From the NCBI GenBank assembly GCA_041665605.1, contig JBAYIO010000026.1, positions 1-53,673 of the forward strand: a stretch of DNA of 53,673 nt, in the 5' to 3' direction. Source of the DNA: CAIPAT01 sp041665605 (lineage in GTDB: Bacteria > Verrucomicrobiota > Lentisphaeria > Victivallales > Victivallaceae). The notes beneath the pieces are model-generated. The model did no database searches. It was not told where the DNA came from and saw only the letters and a list, made by a program, of their open reading frames with translations. Position 1 is the first letter of the stretch. Each line of letters starts with the position of its first letter. The position numbers were made by a program, and so were the translations under genes. Shown here piece by piece: positions 7,914 through 16,561 of this stretch.

Positions 7914-10900
7914 ATGAAAAATTTATTAATGACGATTTTGCTTTGTTGTTATTTCGGAATCTTTATAAGCAATGCCGAAGATACCCATGTGCTGCTAAAC
8001 GGCAACAGTACAGGATATATGAATTCTTCATCTAGCGCGGATCCACGAACTGAAGCTATGACTAACTGGGGCTATATCGGTCCCGTTGCCTTTCCCTATG
8101 CTTATCGTTGTATCGGAGTTCACAGAACCGGAAGCGATGCCGCTCTGATAGTAAACCGCCTGATCCTTCACTTGACAAAACTTCAGACAGGGTCAAGTGA
8201 AACCGGGTCTGAAATTCCCGGGTCTCTGCAAATATATACCAGTAGCGACAATGCAGCTTATACACTGGTGGACAATACCACATATGTCACCACCTGTAAT
8301 ACATTGTCTGACGGCTCATTAGAAATCATGCTTGACGGATTGGGCATTACTCAGCCATATATCAAAATCTGCAGCGCCCGCACACTCAGTTGGTATGTTT
8401 TCGGGAAAAATCCATTTTCTCAAATAATGTCTCTATATACCTTGAATAGCGCGCTTTTCGGAAACAGCCAATCACTTTTTACTTCGGCCGCCACCGGTTA
8501 CATTAACTCTTCATCCTCATCTGATCCATTAACTGAGGTTATGTCTAATTTTGGAGTTATTGCCAACATGGCCTTCCCTTATAGCTATCGTTGTATCGGG
8601 ATTAACAAAGGCGATAATACTCAGGAAGTAAGCCGCATTCTTATTGATCTTGATAAACTTATTACTTCATCAACTGAAACAGGTGCCGAAATCATTGATG
8701 ACATGGAATTATATGTCAGCAGCGATAACATAATTTACAGGCGTGTCCCGGACAGTTATACAAAATATATGGGTAGAGTTCCCAATGGAATAAAAATCGT
8801 ACTCGATGGTTTGTGCATCTCCGAACAATATATAAAATTGCGCTGTCCACGTACACTTGGCGGCTATGTTTTTGGAAAGCTCCCGCTTCCGCAAATGGTG
8901 AAGTTGGTACATGCAACAGACAGAAAACAAATTTTCAGCATGGTTGGCTATGAAGAGTCCTATCCATCGAATGATCCTTTAGCTGGAACTATCTCGATGT
9001 TTGGTTATTATTCCTCAGTAGCGTTCCCATACTTGAAGCGCAGCATTGGAATAAAAAAGGATGATTCAGAAACCGGTTTTAATGTTCAACAGATTGTTCT
9101 GAACTTGGAAAAACTTGTAACTTCATCAGAAACTGGCTTGGAAATCGTTGAGGATATGAATGTATACATCAGTGATGACAACGCAACATACACTCTGCTT
9201 CCCAAGACATATTCGATTTATGTCACTACCGTCACCAATCCCGACGGACTGAAAATCGTACTCGATGGGCTTGACATAAGTCAGAAATATATCAAGGTAT
9301 ACTGTCCTCGTGAAACGGGCTATGTTTTCGGGCAATCTAACCTTCAGTCTATTATGACGGCTTTCCATTATACTCCCAGCCGTATAACCGCCATTGATCT
9401 TCCTCGATTCACACACGCTTCAACCGCATTCAAGGTTTCTGCTTCAGCAAAACAAAATGAAACGTTGAAAATATCTTATGTACCGACAACAGAAAACCAG
9501 CAGAATCTTTGGACGCTGACGCTGACTAGTGATGGAACTGCAACCCATTCCGGGACGGTAAATTTGCAGAATCTACCAGCCGGCAAAATAAAACTCTATT
9601 TTGAGCTCTTTGGCACAAACAACTCTTTAATTGACCGCAAAGATGCATATGTGTTCAACACTTCCGGTTTCGTTTCGAACGGTCTGGTCGCTGATAATGT
9701 ATCAGTTATTGCTCCAGATGTTTGTACTTGGAACGGCGGCTGGAACACTATAAATACGACCATCTGTATTGACCGGACGTTGTCTTATAAACAAGCCGCA
9801 AACTCTGACGCAACTTGTACTGCGGTTTTGCCTAATGCAGGCTGGTGTGCGTTATATGTCGGGCTCGTCGGCAGAGACAGCCATGCAGTTGTAAGTGGAC
9901 TTGGAACCAGTCCGCAAACCGTAAATCTCGAAGACTGGCGCTCGGACCAACCTATCGCGGCCTCTGCCGTCGGAGATGCTTTTGTTGGTTGTTATAACTT
10001 GACCGGACAAACTATTACTATCTCTCGTTACTCCGAAACTACGCCGCTAAAAATTTCCCACGTTGTTGTTCGCAAACTTTCGCCGGCAGATATCAACATC
10101 GCTACAGCAAGTAGCAGTATTGCTCCGCGTATAATAACCCATAGCGATGGTTATTCCGGTTTCTTTATTGGAGCTTACACCGCCGCTGGTATACAAAATG
10201 TCGTTGAGGGGTTCAATAATGTACCAATCTATGCCTATGATTGGGAACTCGGAACTACTACCGTATTTAATATAAACACTCGTTATGGAGTCAGCTTTGG
10301 CGCAAACGGGATTGATCCTTCGCATTATTACCGCGCCGGCGACCGAACTGCCGGAGAGTTCGTTCAGAATCTGTTGACCAATAATATAAATCCTCTTTCC
10401 CTGGTATGCAATATAGGTAATCAGCAGGGAACTACTACTAACGTGGCGATACGAATGGGAGCGTTTTATTCTTCTCCATACTCAGATTCACACAATGGTC
10501 CGATATTGAATGACAGCAATGCATATCGCCAGCGAAATATCGATGGTACCACATATGCTTTGAGATTAAGTTACGCATACCCTGAAGTAAGAAATTATGT
10601 TATTAATGCGTTGGAAGATGCGCTTGACAGCAGTGTTGACGGAGTTCATCTGCAATTTCTCCGAGACCCCCCTTTCTTTGGCTACGATCAACCTGTCATT
10701 GATGAATATAGCACTCGGTACGAAGTATTTACTCCCGATTGTTATATGAATGCCAACTGGCAACAAATACAGCGCGATATTATGACAGGGTTTGTCGCAG
10801 ATATCTATAATATGATGCAGACTAAAAGACCAGGAATCAAACTCAAAGTCAGTTTCGACCAGCAAAATTACTATCGTCAAGGATTGGATGTGTCTGCATG

Positions 10901-11288
10901 GGTAGCTAACGGCTGGGTTGATGTTATAAGCCCAGGTTATTACAATGCTCCCGCCCAGGGTTTTGATCTTTCGCCGTTTACTACTATGATTAATGGAACA
11001 TCTTGCAAGATATTTGTTCACACGGAAGCAACTATTGTTGGTAAAGATCCGACACCAGAAGAGGAAAATGGTGAAATTACAATTATCCGAGTCAATATGT
11101 CTCTCAATCAATTCAAGAAATACTTTATGGATATGCATGTTCAAGGCGCTGACGGACTGTATCCATTCAATTACGGAGATAGCAACTCGAAAGAATTGGC
11201 GCGTGCTGTTGAGGACATGAAAGACAATAATATATGGCTGGCGTTTCAGGAGCCTTTTATCGACTGGTTTGATTATATTAATGAATAA
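7914..11288 (+). CDS. large secreted protein, triple repeat plus TIM-barrel-like domain
   Basis: The protein is 1124 residues with a signal peptide ending near ISNAED. Three consecutive repeats of about 150 residues (roughly 22-175, 190-335 and 345-490) share the pattern 'SSSxDPxTExM..fG....AFPY.yRcIGi..., SSxTGxEI, vSsDNxxY, lDGLxIsxxYIKl.cpRtlgxYVFG'. A middle beta-rich part follows. From about residue 735 the sequence resembles the DUF/GHL10 group of family-10-like hydrolases, with VDGVHLQFLRDPP and WVDVISPGYYN as barrel-strand motifs. The repeats look like carbohydrate-binding or adhesion domains, but I recognise no named family. It is probably a cell-surface glycan hydrolase. It belongs to the same strand and AT-rich block as 450-7584. 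Confidence 0.85.
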   Translation: MKNLLMTILLCCYFGIFISNAEDTHVLLNGNSTGYMNSSSSADPRTEAMTNWGYIGPVAFPYAYRCIGVHRTGSDAALIVNRLILHLTKLQTGSSETGSEIPGSLQIYTSSDNAAYTLVDNTTYVTTCNTLSDGSLEIMLDGLGITQPYIKICSARTLSWYVFGKNPFSQIMSLYTLNSALFGNSQSLFTSAATGYINSSSSSDPLTEVMSNFGVIANMAFPYSYRCIGINKGDNTQEVSRILIDLDKLITSSTETGAEIIDDMELYVSSDNIIYRRVPDSYTKYMGRVPNGIKIVLDGLCISEQYIKLRCPRTLGGYVFGKLPLPQMVKLVHATDRKQIFSMVGYEESYPSNDPLAGTISMFGYYSSVAFPYLKRSIGIKKDDSETGFNVQQIVLNLEKLVTSSETGLEIVEDMNVYISDDNATYTLLPKTYSIYVTTVTNPDGLKIVLDGLDISQKYIKVYCPRETGYVFGQSNLQSIMTAFHYTPSRITAIDLPRFTHASTAFKVSASAKQNETLKISYVPTTENQQNLWTLTLTSDGTATHSGTVNLQNLPAGKIKLYFELFGTNNSLIDRKDAYVFNTSGFVSNGLVADNVSVIAPDVCTWNGGWNTINTTICIDRTLSYKQAANSDATCTAVLPNAGWCALYVGLVGRDSHAVVSGLGTSPQTVNLEDWRSDQPIAASAVGDAFVGCYNLTGQTITISRYSETTPLKISHVVVRKLSPADINIATASSSIAPRIITHSDGYSGFFIGAYTAAGIQNVVEGFNNVPIYAYDWELGTTTVFNINTRYGVSFGANGIDPSHYYRAGDRTAGEFVQNLLTNNINPLSLVCNIGNQQGTTTNVAIRMGAFYSSPYSDSHNGPILNDSNAYRQRNIDGTTYALRLSYAYPEVRNYVINALEDALDSSVDGVHLQFLRDPPFFGYDQPVIDEYSTRYEVFTPDCYMNANWQQIQRDIMTGFVADIYNMMQTKRPGIKLKVSFDQQNYYRQGLDVSAWVANGWVDVISPGYYNAPAQGFDLSPFTTMINGTSCKIFVHTEATIVGKDPTPEEENGEITIIRVNMSLNQFKKYFMDMHVQGADGLYPFNYGDSNSKELARAVEDMKDNNIWLAFQEPFIDWFDYINE

Positions 11289-11309
11289 AACAATGCAATC
11301 AACATGTAT

Positions 11310-11335
11310 GACTTAACAATATATATTGTTAAGTC
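11310..11335. repeat. perfect 26-bp palindrome downstream of the triple-repeat gene
   Basis: The two 13-base arms, GACTTAACAATAT and its exact complement, meet with no loop, 22 bases after the stop of the preceding gene. No T-run follows, so it is not a typical rho-independent terminator. The zero-base loop suits a dimeric DNA-binding protein better than an RNA hairpin, although a terminator-like role for the upstream transcript remains possible. Confidence 0.6.
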
Positions 11336-11517
11336 AGCGTTTGGAACAAATTCTTCGGAGCACAAAAAAAGTAAAATGTAGATAGAGTAAATATCCTAAT
11401 CATGAAATTGGAGAAATACCCAATGATTGGAGTTAAGACCACATTAAAGATAATCAAATAAAATACGGGCAATAGTTAGAGCTTCTTGCAAAAATGTTAA
11501 TAAAAAGAAAGTCTAAA

Positions 11518-12459
11518 ATGAAAACAGAAAAATTATGCGGAGTGTGGTCGGCGGCGCCTACGCCTTTGACCTCGGATTTTAAAATTGACGAAGCATCGAT
11601 TGAACGGCTGGCGGTGCATCAGCGGAAACTGAATATCAACGGGGTATTTATTGCCGGGACCTGCGGCGAAGGCCCCTGGTTGAGTGACGCGATGCGGCTG
11701 GAATTAGCCCGGTTAAGCGTCAAACACAATCAAGGCAAAATGCTGCTGGCTATGCAGGTGACTGACAACTCGGCGTTGCGGATCATCGATAACATCAAAC
11801 GCATTGCCGATACCGGGGTTGATCTTGCGGTGATCGCCCCGCCGTTTTTTGTGATTAATTCAACGCAGGATTATCTCAAAAAGCTCTATTTAGAGACGAT
11901 TGAAGCAAGTCCGCTGCCGGTTGGCATCTACCATCTGGGAAAGAATACCAAGACCCTGGTCGAAACCGCGACGATGACAGAAATCATCAGCCATCACAAA
12001 GTAAAAATTATCAAAGACAGTTCAGCCGATCCGGCGGCGATGACTGCTATTGTCCAGGCGCGCGATCAGCGCAAAGGCGAATTGTTTGCCCTGAACGGCA
12101 ATGAATTTGATTGTGTCACTTACGCCCAGGCCGGATATGACGGGGCATTGCTCGGCGGCGCCTGCTTCAACGGGTTAATGGCCGGCGAGATTATCCGCCT
12201 GGCTAAACTTGATAAAATCGCTGATGCCAGATTACTGCAAGCCCGGATGAATGAACTGATGTTTGACGTTTTCGGCGGCAAAGACATCCATTGCTGGCTG
12301 GCTGGACAAAAACTGCTGATGGTTAAACTGGGCGTTTTCTCGACGAACAAAACAATTATTAATTACAGCGTTGATGCCGCCTGCGAGAAGGCGATTGATG
12401 CGGCGATTGAGCGTGAAAAAATGTGGCTGCTGCCGGAGGCGTGTCATGCGTTATCGTGA
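11518..12459 (+). CDS. DapA/NanA-family aldolase (dihydrodipicolinate synthase superfamily)
   Basis: The product is about 313 residues from ATG 11518. An in-frame ATG at 11494 is possible, but family members begin near GVWSAAPTPLT. Class I aldolase marks are present: GTCGEGPWLS (the GTxGE phosphate/carboxylate-binding loop, about residue 45), a tyrosine in VGIYHLG (about 140) and the Schiff-base lysine in KIIKDSS (about 165). The family condenses or cleaves pyruvate with an aldehyde. The changed YHLG context, in place of the usual YNxP, makes true DapA activity doubtful. The gene overlaps the next by 14 bases and forms a three-gene unit with two small proteins, so a dedicated sugar-acid or amino-acid pathway is inferred. 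Confidence 0.9.
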   Translation: MKTEKLCGVWSAAPTPLTSDFKIDEASIERLAVHQRKLNINGVFIAGTCGEGPWLSDAMRLELARLSVKHNQGKMLLAMQVTDNSALRIIDNIKRIADTGVDLAVIAPPFFVINSTQDYLKKLYLETIEASPLPVGIYHLGKNTKTLVETATMTEIISHHKVKIIKDSSADPAAMTAIVQARDQRKGELFALNGNEFDCVTYAQAGYDGALLGGACFNGLMAGEIIRLAKLDKIADARLLQARMNELMFDVFGGKDIHCWLAGQKLLMVKLGVFSTNKTIINYSVDAACEKAIDAAIEREKMWLLPEACHALS

Positions 12460-12889
12460 AACCGGAGAGTTGCACCTGGATTTCCACGGGGCGACTAACA
12501 CCACCATTAATTATATCGCCAAAAACTTTGGCGAAGAAGCGCTTCATGAAATATTTTTTGCCGTCGGGCAGAAGGTTTATAAATCCATCCATGAAAAGCT
12601 GAAGCAGGGTGATGCCAGTGAGTTGATTGAACATTGGCAATACTTTTTCACCCGCGAAAATGGAGTTTTTCAAATTAAAGAAACTCCGGACGCAATCGCT
12701 CTGGAAGTATCCGAATGCCCCGCCGTGCGGCAGCTTTTAAAATTAGGACTGCCCCCTTCCCCGCTCTTTTGCACTCAAACGATTCTGGTCAATGAAGCCT
12801 TATGTGAAGGTACTCCGTTTGAGTCTAAAACTGAAATGTTAGGCTGCGGCAAATGCCACCAGACAATCACCAGGCGAGGTGTCAAATGA
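12446..12889 (+). CDS. small conserved protein paired with the aldolase (paralogue 1)
   Basis: This is 147 residues from ATG 12446, which lies inside the end of the aldolase gene and follows GGAGG. It is mostly helical at first (IAKNFGEEALHEIFFAVGQ, YKSIHEKLKQGDASEL) and then carries VSECPAVRQLLKLG and a further cysteine in NEALCEGTPF. Its layout matches the next gene (helical region, W..., then a 'xxCPxxxxx' motif), so the two are probably ancient paralogues. The shape is reminiscent of the L-2-amino-thiazoline-4-carboxylic-acid-hydrolase-like family, but this is only a resemblance. Cytoplasmic, no signal peptide. Function unknown; translational coupling suggests it forms a complex or pathway with the aldolase. 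Confidence 0.8.
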   Translation: MRYRETGELHLDFHGATNTTINYIAKNFGEEALHEIFFAVGQKVYKSIHEKLKQGDASELIEHWQYFFTRENGVFQIKETPDAIALEVSECPAVRQLLKLGLPPSPLFCTQTILVNEALCEGTPFESKTEMLGCGKCHQTITRRGVK

Positions 12890-13323
12890 TTCCAAGCGAT
12901 CATTTTGTGCGATTTTATAATGAAGTCTTTAAATTTCTCGACAGGCAGGGCGACGGGACTCTGGAAAAGTATTATCTGGAAATCAGCCGCCATCAGGAAC
13001 TGCATTGTCTTGAGTTGTTCAAGACCAAAGGACTGCAAGGCATGTACGACTACTGGGAGCATATCCGCATCGAGGAAAACTGCGATCTGACGCTGGATTT
13101 GCAGCCGGACAGTCTGACATTGACCATGAACAAGTGTCCCAGCCTCTCCAAAGTCATGGACAACGATGCCGGGCTTTGTCTGAAATACTGCGATCATTGT
13201 CCAGGCTGGGTTGTCCCCCTGCTCAAAAAAGCCGGGTATGACTGCCGGTACGACATCATCAATCGCCAGCTTCCCCGCTGCCGGATGAAAATAGTTCGTC
13301 AGCCATGCAGAGTATATGCATGA
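12886..13323 (+). CDS. small cysteine-rich conserved protein (paralogue 2)
   Basis: The protein has 145 residues and starts at an ATGA overlap with the preceding stop, indicating translational coupling. It opens with a helical stretch (HFVRFYNEVFKFLDRQGDG), followed by MYDYWEHIRIEENCDL, the motif MNKCPSLSKV that parallels ECPAVRQL in its neighbour, and a cluster CLKYCDHCPGW (Cys-x3-Cys-x2-Cys) that could bind a metal or hold catalytic thiols. The C-terminus is basic with one more cysteine. I recognise no named family with confidence. Together with the aldolase and paralogue 1 it forms a closed three-gene unit ending 12 bases before the convergent ATPase gene. Confidence 0.8.
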   Translation: MIPSDHFVRFYNEVFKFLDRQGDGTLEKYYLEISRHQELHCLELFKTKGLQGMYDYWEHIRIEENCDLTLDLQPDSLTLTMNKCPSLSKVMDNDAGLCLKYCDHCPGWVVPLLKKAGYDCRYDIINRQLPRCRMKIVRQPCRVYA

Positions 13324-13335
13324 TGGACAGGATTA

Positions 13336-14700
13336 TTATGTTTCATAAAGTTTGATAAAATCCTGAATCCGGTGAAGCAGATAAAATGGCAGGGAGACAA
13401 GTTTATATTTTTTACCTGACGGCAGTGTTATATCCTGGATATATGTTTTACCCGAGTGTATTCTGAAAGCCAGCTTGCAATTGCTGTGTTCCATGAAAAC
13501 ATGCAGGGATCTTAATTTGCCTTCCTTGCCTGATTTTACCTCTACAGGAATAAGTGTGGCATCCTGCTGAAGCAGATAATCTACTTCAGCCGAAGTTCCA
13601 GATTTGTCACGATACCAGTATGCAAGACGGAACACTGGATTCCCATATTTTGATATAAGCGCCTGTCCGACAGCCTGTTCCGCGATTCGTCCTTGAAAAA
13701 GCGAATCAAGCTCCGGCATTTTCAGCAAATCAGCCCTTATATTAAGACGGTAGTTTAAGAGACCGGTGTCAAGGAATACAAGCTTGGGGGATTTCTTCAG
13801 GTTATGAATAATGGGCGCCTGGAGTGAACTGCTTGCGTTGATGCGCCTGATAACCATTGCGTTTTCAAGCAGATCAAAAGCCTCGCTCATCTCTCTGCTT
13901 CGAAACGCAGATCCTCCAAATCCCTCATATTTCACTGCGAGTCCGGCGTTTTCAGGAGAATGTTCAATGATATGCCTGATGTATCCGGCTTTCACTTCGG
14001 ATGAGTATTTTCCTGCATCGTCAAAATAACCGGTGAAGATAGAGTCGTATATGGAGTTGATGTCAATGAAAGAACGTGTCTCGGCATATTTTGCGACGGC
14101 TTCAGGCATCCCTCCAACCGCAAGATATTCATAATATTTTCCAAGGAAATGATTATGTGTGACGTCTGGAATATCTGACAACTGGTCTGCCGAGCAAATA
14201 TGTTGAATAACGGCTTTCTCATTCAACGCCAAAAGAAATTCCTCGAAATCAACTGGAAACATATAGCAGAATTCAACTCTGCCGACAGGAAATGAAAATC
14301 CTTCCTTTTTCATTCTTGCTTCAAGGAGTGAGCCGGCAGCCATTATGTGGAGTTCCGGATATTCTTCGTAAAAATATCTCAGGGCGGATGTTGCTATGCC
14401 TGAATTCTGAATTTCATCAATGAACAGAAGGGTGCGCCCGTGAACCAGTTTTAAATTCTTTTTCAACTGGATAATCTCGATAAGATTTTTTATGGGCATC
14501 TTTTCTGAGAATATTTCGGCGTCTTCGACGCGTTCGAGGTTCAGATATATGAATGTTTCAAAATTATTTTTCGCGAATTCCTTGACGGCAGACGTTTTTC
14601 CTACCTGGCGGGCTCCTCTTATAATTAAAGGTTTCCTGCCTTTTTTTACTTTCCACGCATTGAAATAATTGTTTATTTTACGCTCAAACATAACGCTCAC
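13336..14700 (-). CDS. AAA-type ATPase with C-terminal DUF4143
   Basis: The protein has 454 residues. An N-terminal ATPase has a Walker A motif GARQVGKTSAVKEF (about residue 28) and a Walker B motif LLFIDEIQNS (about 90), followed by the typical DUF4143 half with VFLDTGLLNYRLN and a nuclease-like VDYLLQQDATLIPVEVKSGKEGK (PD-(D/E)xK-like: D...E-V-K). This family is widespread, scattered by horizontal transfer and of unknown cellular role. It stands alone on the minus strand between two plus-strand units, convergent with the gene ending at 13323. A 346-base AT-rich upstream region with direct repeats suggests separate control or recent arrival. Confidence 0.9.
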   Translation of the reverse strand: MSVMFERKINNYFNAWKVKKGRKPLIIRGARQVGKTSAVKEFAKNNFETFIYLNLERVEDAEIFSEKMPIKNLIEIIQLKKNLKLVHGRTLLFIDEIQNSGIATSALRYFYEEYPELHIMAAGSLLEARMKKEGFSFPVGRVEFCYMFPVDFEEFLLALNEKAVIQHICSADQLSDIPDVTHNHFLGKYYEYLAVGGMPEAVAKYAETRSFIDINSIYDSIFTGYFDDAGKYSSEVKAGYIRHIIEHSPENAGLAVKYEGFGGSAFRSREMSEAFDLLENAMVIRRINASSSLQAPIIHNLKKSPKLVFLDTGLLNYRLNIRADLLKMPELDSLFQGRIAEQAVGQALISKYGNPVFRLAYWYRDKSGTSAEVDYLLQQDATLIPVEVKSGKEGKLRSLHVFMEHSNCKLAFRIHSGKTYIQDITLPSGKKYKLVSLPFYLLHRIQDFIKLYET

Positions 14701-15046
14701 GTTTTAATCCAAGTTTTTTGGAGACTAAAGTATAATGTATCATAATATATGCAATAAGTCAATTGCAATGTAATATTATATACCCAATAAATAAATTATA
14801 ATGTAATATTATATACCCAATGTGACAATATATTTGTAACGATATATACCGTAAGCATATTTCCAGTTCATTTAATTTCCGGCATTGCAAAACTTTTATT
14901 CCCAGATTCATCCCTGCCTCTGAAACATTGATCCTTTTTTGCGGTCTAATACAGGCATAAAGTTTGTAATAAACCGTTTTCGGGAGTAATTTACAGCCTT
15001 GAAATACAGTTTAAAAACTGGTTCTGTATGGTAAGGAGAACTGCTT
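14701..15046. other. AT-rich divergent intergenic region
   Basis: This stretch separates the minus-strand ATPase from the plus-strand envelope operon and must contain both promoters. It holds two 21-base direct repeats (14767-14787 and 14800-14820). No gene, tRNA or clear terminator is seen. The right part (14880-15032) is the presumed leader of the envelope operon. I see no strong -35/-10 pair there, so I do not call a promoter. Confidence 0.6.
14767..14820. repeat. two 21-bp direct repeats, 33-bp period
   Basis: AATGTAATATTATATACCC plus AA occurs at 14767-14787 and again, identically, at 14800-14820. The period of 33 bases is about three helical turns, so a protein bound at both would sit on the same face of the DNA. 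They lie 67-120 bases upstream of the ATPase start. This is consistent with an operator for the ATPase gene, but could also be a small tandem duplication. Confidence 0.6.
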
Positions 15047-15526
15047 TTGGATAAGAGTTTATTGTCGGCAAAATTCAAAAAAGATTACATCGCCTACCTG
15101 GCGATTGCAATCTTTTTCTTTATATTGACCTCCGAACTGGTTATTGCGGTCTGGCTGCCGGTGCATTTACGTTCGGAAAATGTTTGGGCGCTGCAGGTGG
15201 CGCGGCAGGACATGATTGACATGTTCGACAGTTTAAGGAGCGGTTTTGGAAGAATATCAAAAACCAGCCAGTTGGAAGGCGAGGCGAACATTGTTAGTAA
15301 ATGTCTGGATTCGCTGGCCATATATCTTAGAACTTACCAGGCGGGATTAAACGCCGGACAGATAGCGGAGATACGGAGCAATCTGGACGATTTTCAGGCG
15401 ATCCTCGATCGTTTGAAAAAAGACAAGCCTTACGGGCACCAGCAGAAGATTGATTCTTCAGATTTCCTTAAACGGCTCCTGGCGGAAGGAATGAAACCCG
15501 TTTCCCCGCCTGAATCAGACAAATAA
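15047..15526 (+). CDS. single-span inner-membrane protein of unknown function
   Basis: The protein has 159 residues, with a TTG start at 15047 eight bases after AAGGAG. An ATG at 15028 is out of frame and quickly stops. A short basic N-terminus is followed by one membrane helix (about residues 14-37, YLAIAIFFFILTSELVIAVW), and then about 120 residues of predicted helix with many charged residues and a flexible tail. The topology is probably a periplasmic helical domain. It heads the Kdo/LPS operon, 12-18 bases before the kinase gene, so a role in envelope assembly is inferred from position only. It does not resemble LptC, which is beta-rich. Confidence 0.8.
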   Translation: MDKSLLSAKFKKDYIAYLAIAIFFFILTSELVIAVWLPVHLRSENVWALQVARQDMIDMFDSLRSGFGRISKTSQLEGEANIVSKCLDSLAIYLRTYQAGLNAGQIAEIRSNLDDFQAILDRLKKDKPYGHQQKIDSSDFLKRLLAEGMKPVSPPESDK

Positions 15527-15544
15527 ATTCGGAGAATATTGGAT

Positions 15545-16561
15545 ATGGATATCAGTCGCCTTAAAGAAATCGTAACTCTTTTTAAGAATAAAAAAATCGC
15601 GGTGGCCGGGGATTTGATGCTGGATGTTTACATCTGGGGCAAGGCTAACAGAATATCTCCGGAAGCGCCGGTTCCGATTGTGGGAGTGAGCAAAAAGACC
15701 AGTTGCCTCGGCGGCGCGGCCAATGTGATGCGCAACGTGGTCACGCTGGGCGGACAGGTCAAAGCTTTCGGCGTCATCGGCAGCGACCATGACGGCGCGG
15801 AAATTTCCAATATGCTGAACGGATACGGCATTGAATCGAACTCTGTTTATACCGATCCTGACCGGAGAACAACCCAGAAGCAGCGGATAATCGCCGGTTC
15901 CCAGCAACTGCTGCGGATTGACTATGAAGACACGGACCCGGTGGATGAGAAATTCCGGGAGAAAATAGTATCGGATCTGCTGGAGCTGATTGAAACTTCA
16001 GCGGTGGACGCCATCATTTTTGAAGATTACGGCAAGGGACTGCTGGATGAAGATATGCTTGCCGTTACCATTCAGGCCGCTTCGAAAAGAGGCATTATCA
16101 CCTCGCTTGATCCGAAACCGGGCCATTTGCTGAATGTCAAAGGACTGACCGTGATCAAGCCGAACCGTTCCGAAGCCTTTGCCATGGCCGGCAAATTCGC
16201 GAAGGACGGCGCCGGTCCCGTCGAGCAGGACAAGGAACTCATGGAAGTCGCCGATATTCTCATGGATGAATGGGAGCCGGATTATCTGCTGATTTCGCTG
16301 GCCGCCCAGGGCATGGCGCTTTTCCGTAAAGATTCCCCGATGATTGTGATTCCGACCCGGGCCCGCGAGGTTTTCGACGTTTCCGGCGCCGGCGACACGG
16401 TCATTTCGGCATTTTCGCTGGCGCTGGCCGCCGGCGCTTCCGGACGCGAAGCCGCGGAAATCGCCAACCACGCCGCCGGCATCGTAGTCGGCAAAGTGGG
16501 AACCGTAACCGTTTTAGCGGATGAATTGATTGAAAGCTTTGAAGATGGAGAATCAAATTGA
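15545..16561 (+). CDS. rfaE1: PfkB-family D-glycero-beta-D-manno-heptose-7-phosphate kinase
   Basis: The protein is about 338 residues. It phosphorylates heptose 7-phosphate at C1 in ADP-heptose synthesis for the LPS core. Ribokinase-fold marks are present: AVAGDLMLDVYIWG near the start, LGGAANVMRNV (sugar binding), TVIKPNRSEA and the anion-hole/catalytic motif DVSGAGDTVISAF (about residue 280). The length fits the stand-alone kinase, since the cytidylyl/adenylyltransferase half of HldE is absent. The start could be TTG 15539 or ATG 15545; both lie downstream of GGAG, and I prefer the ATG. Its stop overlaps the kdsB start. An alternative identity is another PfkB sugar kinase, but the Kdo context favours heptose. 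Confidence 0.85.
   Translation: MDISRLKEIVTLFKNKKIAVAGDLMLDVYIWGKANRISPEAPVPIVGVSKKTSCLGGAANVMRNVVTLGGQVKAFGVIGSDHDGAEISNMLNGYGIESNSVYTDPDRRTTQKQRIIAGSQQLLRIDYEDTDPVDEKFREKIVSDLLELIETSAVDAIIFEDYGKGLLDEDMLAVTIQAASKRGIITSLDPKPGHLLNVKGLTVIKPNRSEAFAMAGKFAKDGAGPVEQDKELMEVADILMDEWEPDYLLISLAAQGMALFRKDSPMIVIPTRAREVFDVSGAGDTVISAFSLALAAGASGREAAEIANHAAGIVVGKVGTVTVLADELIESFEDGESN

Noticed and set aside
10566..11144. 192-codon minus-strand open frame
   Set aside because: It is antisense to the C-terminal domain of the secreted triple-repeat protein, whose frame has clear barrel motifs. The antisense product has no domain.
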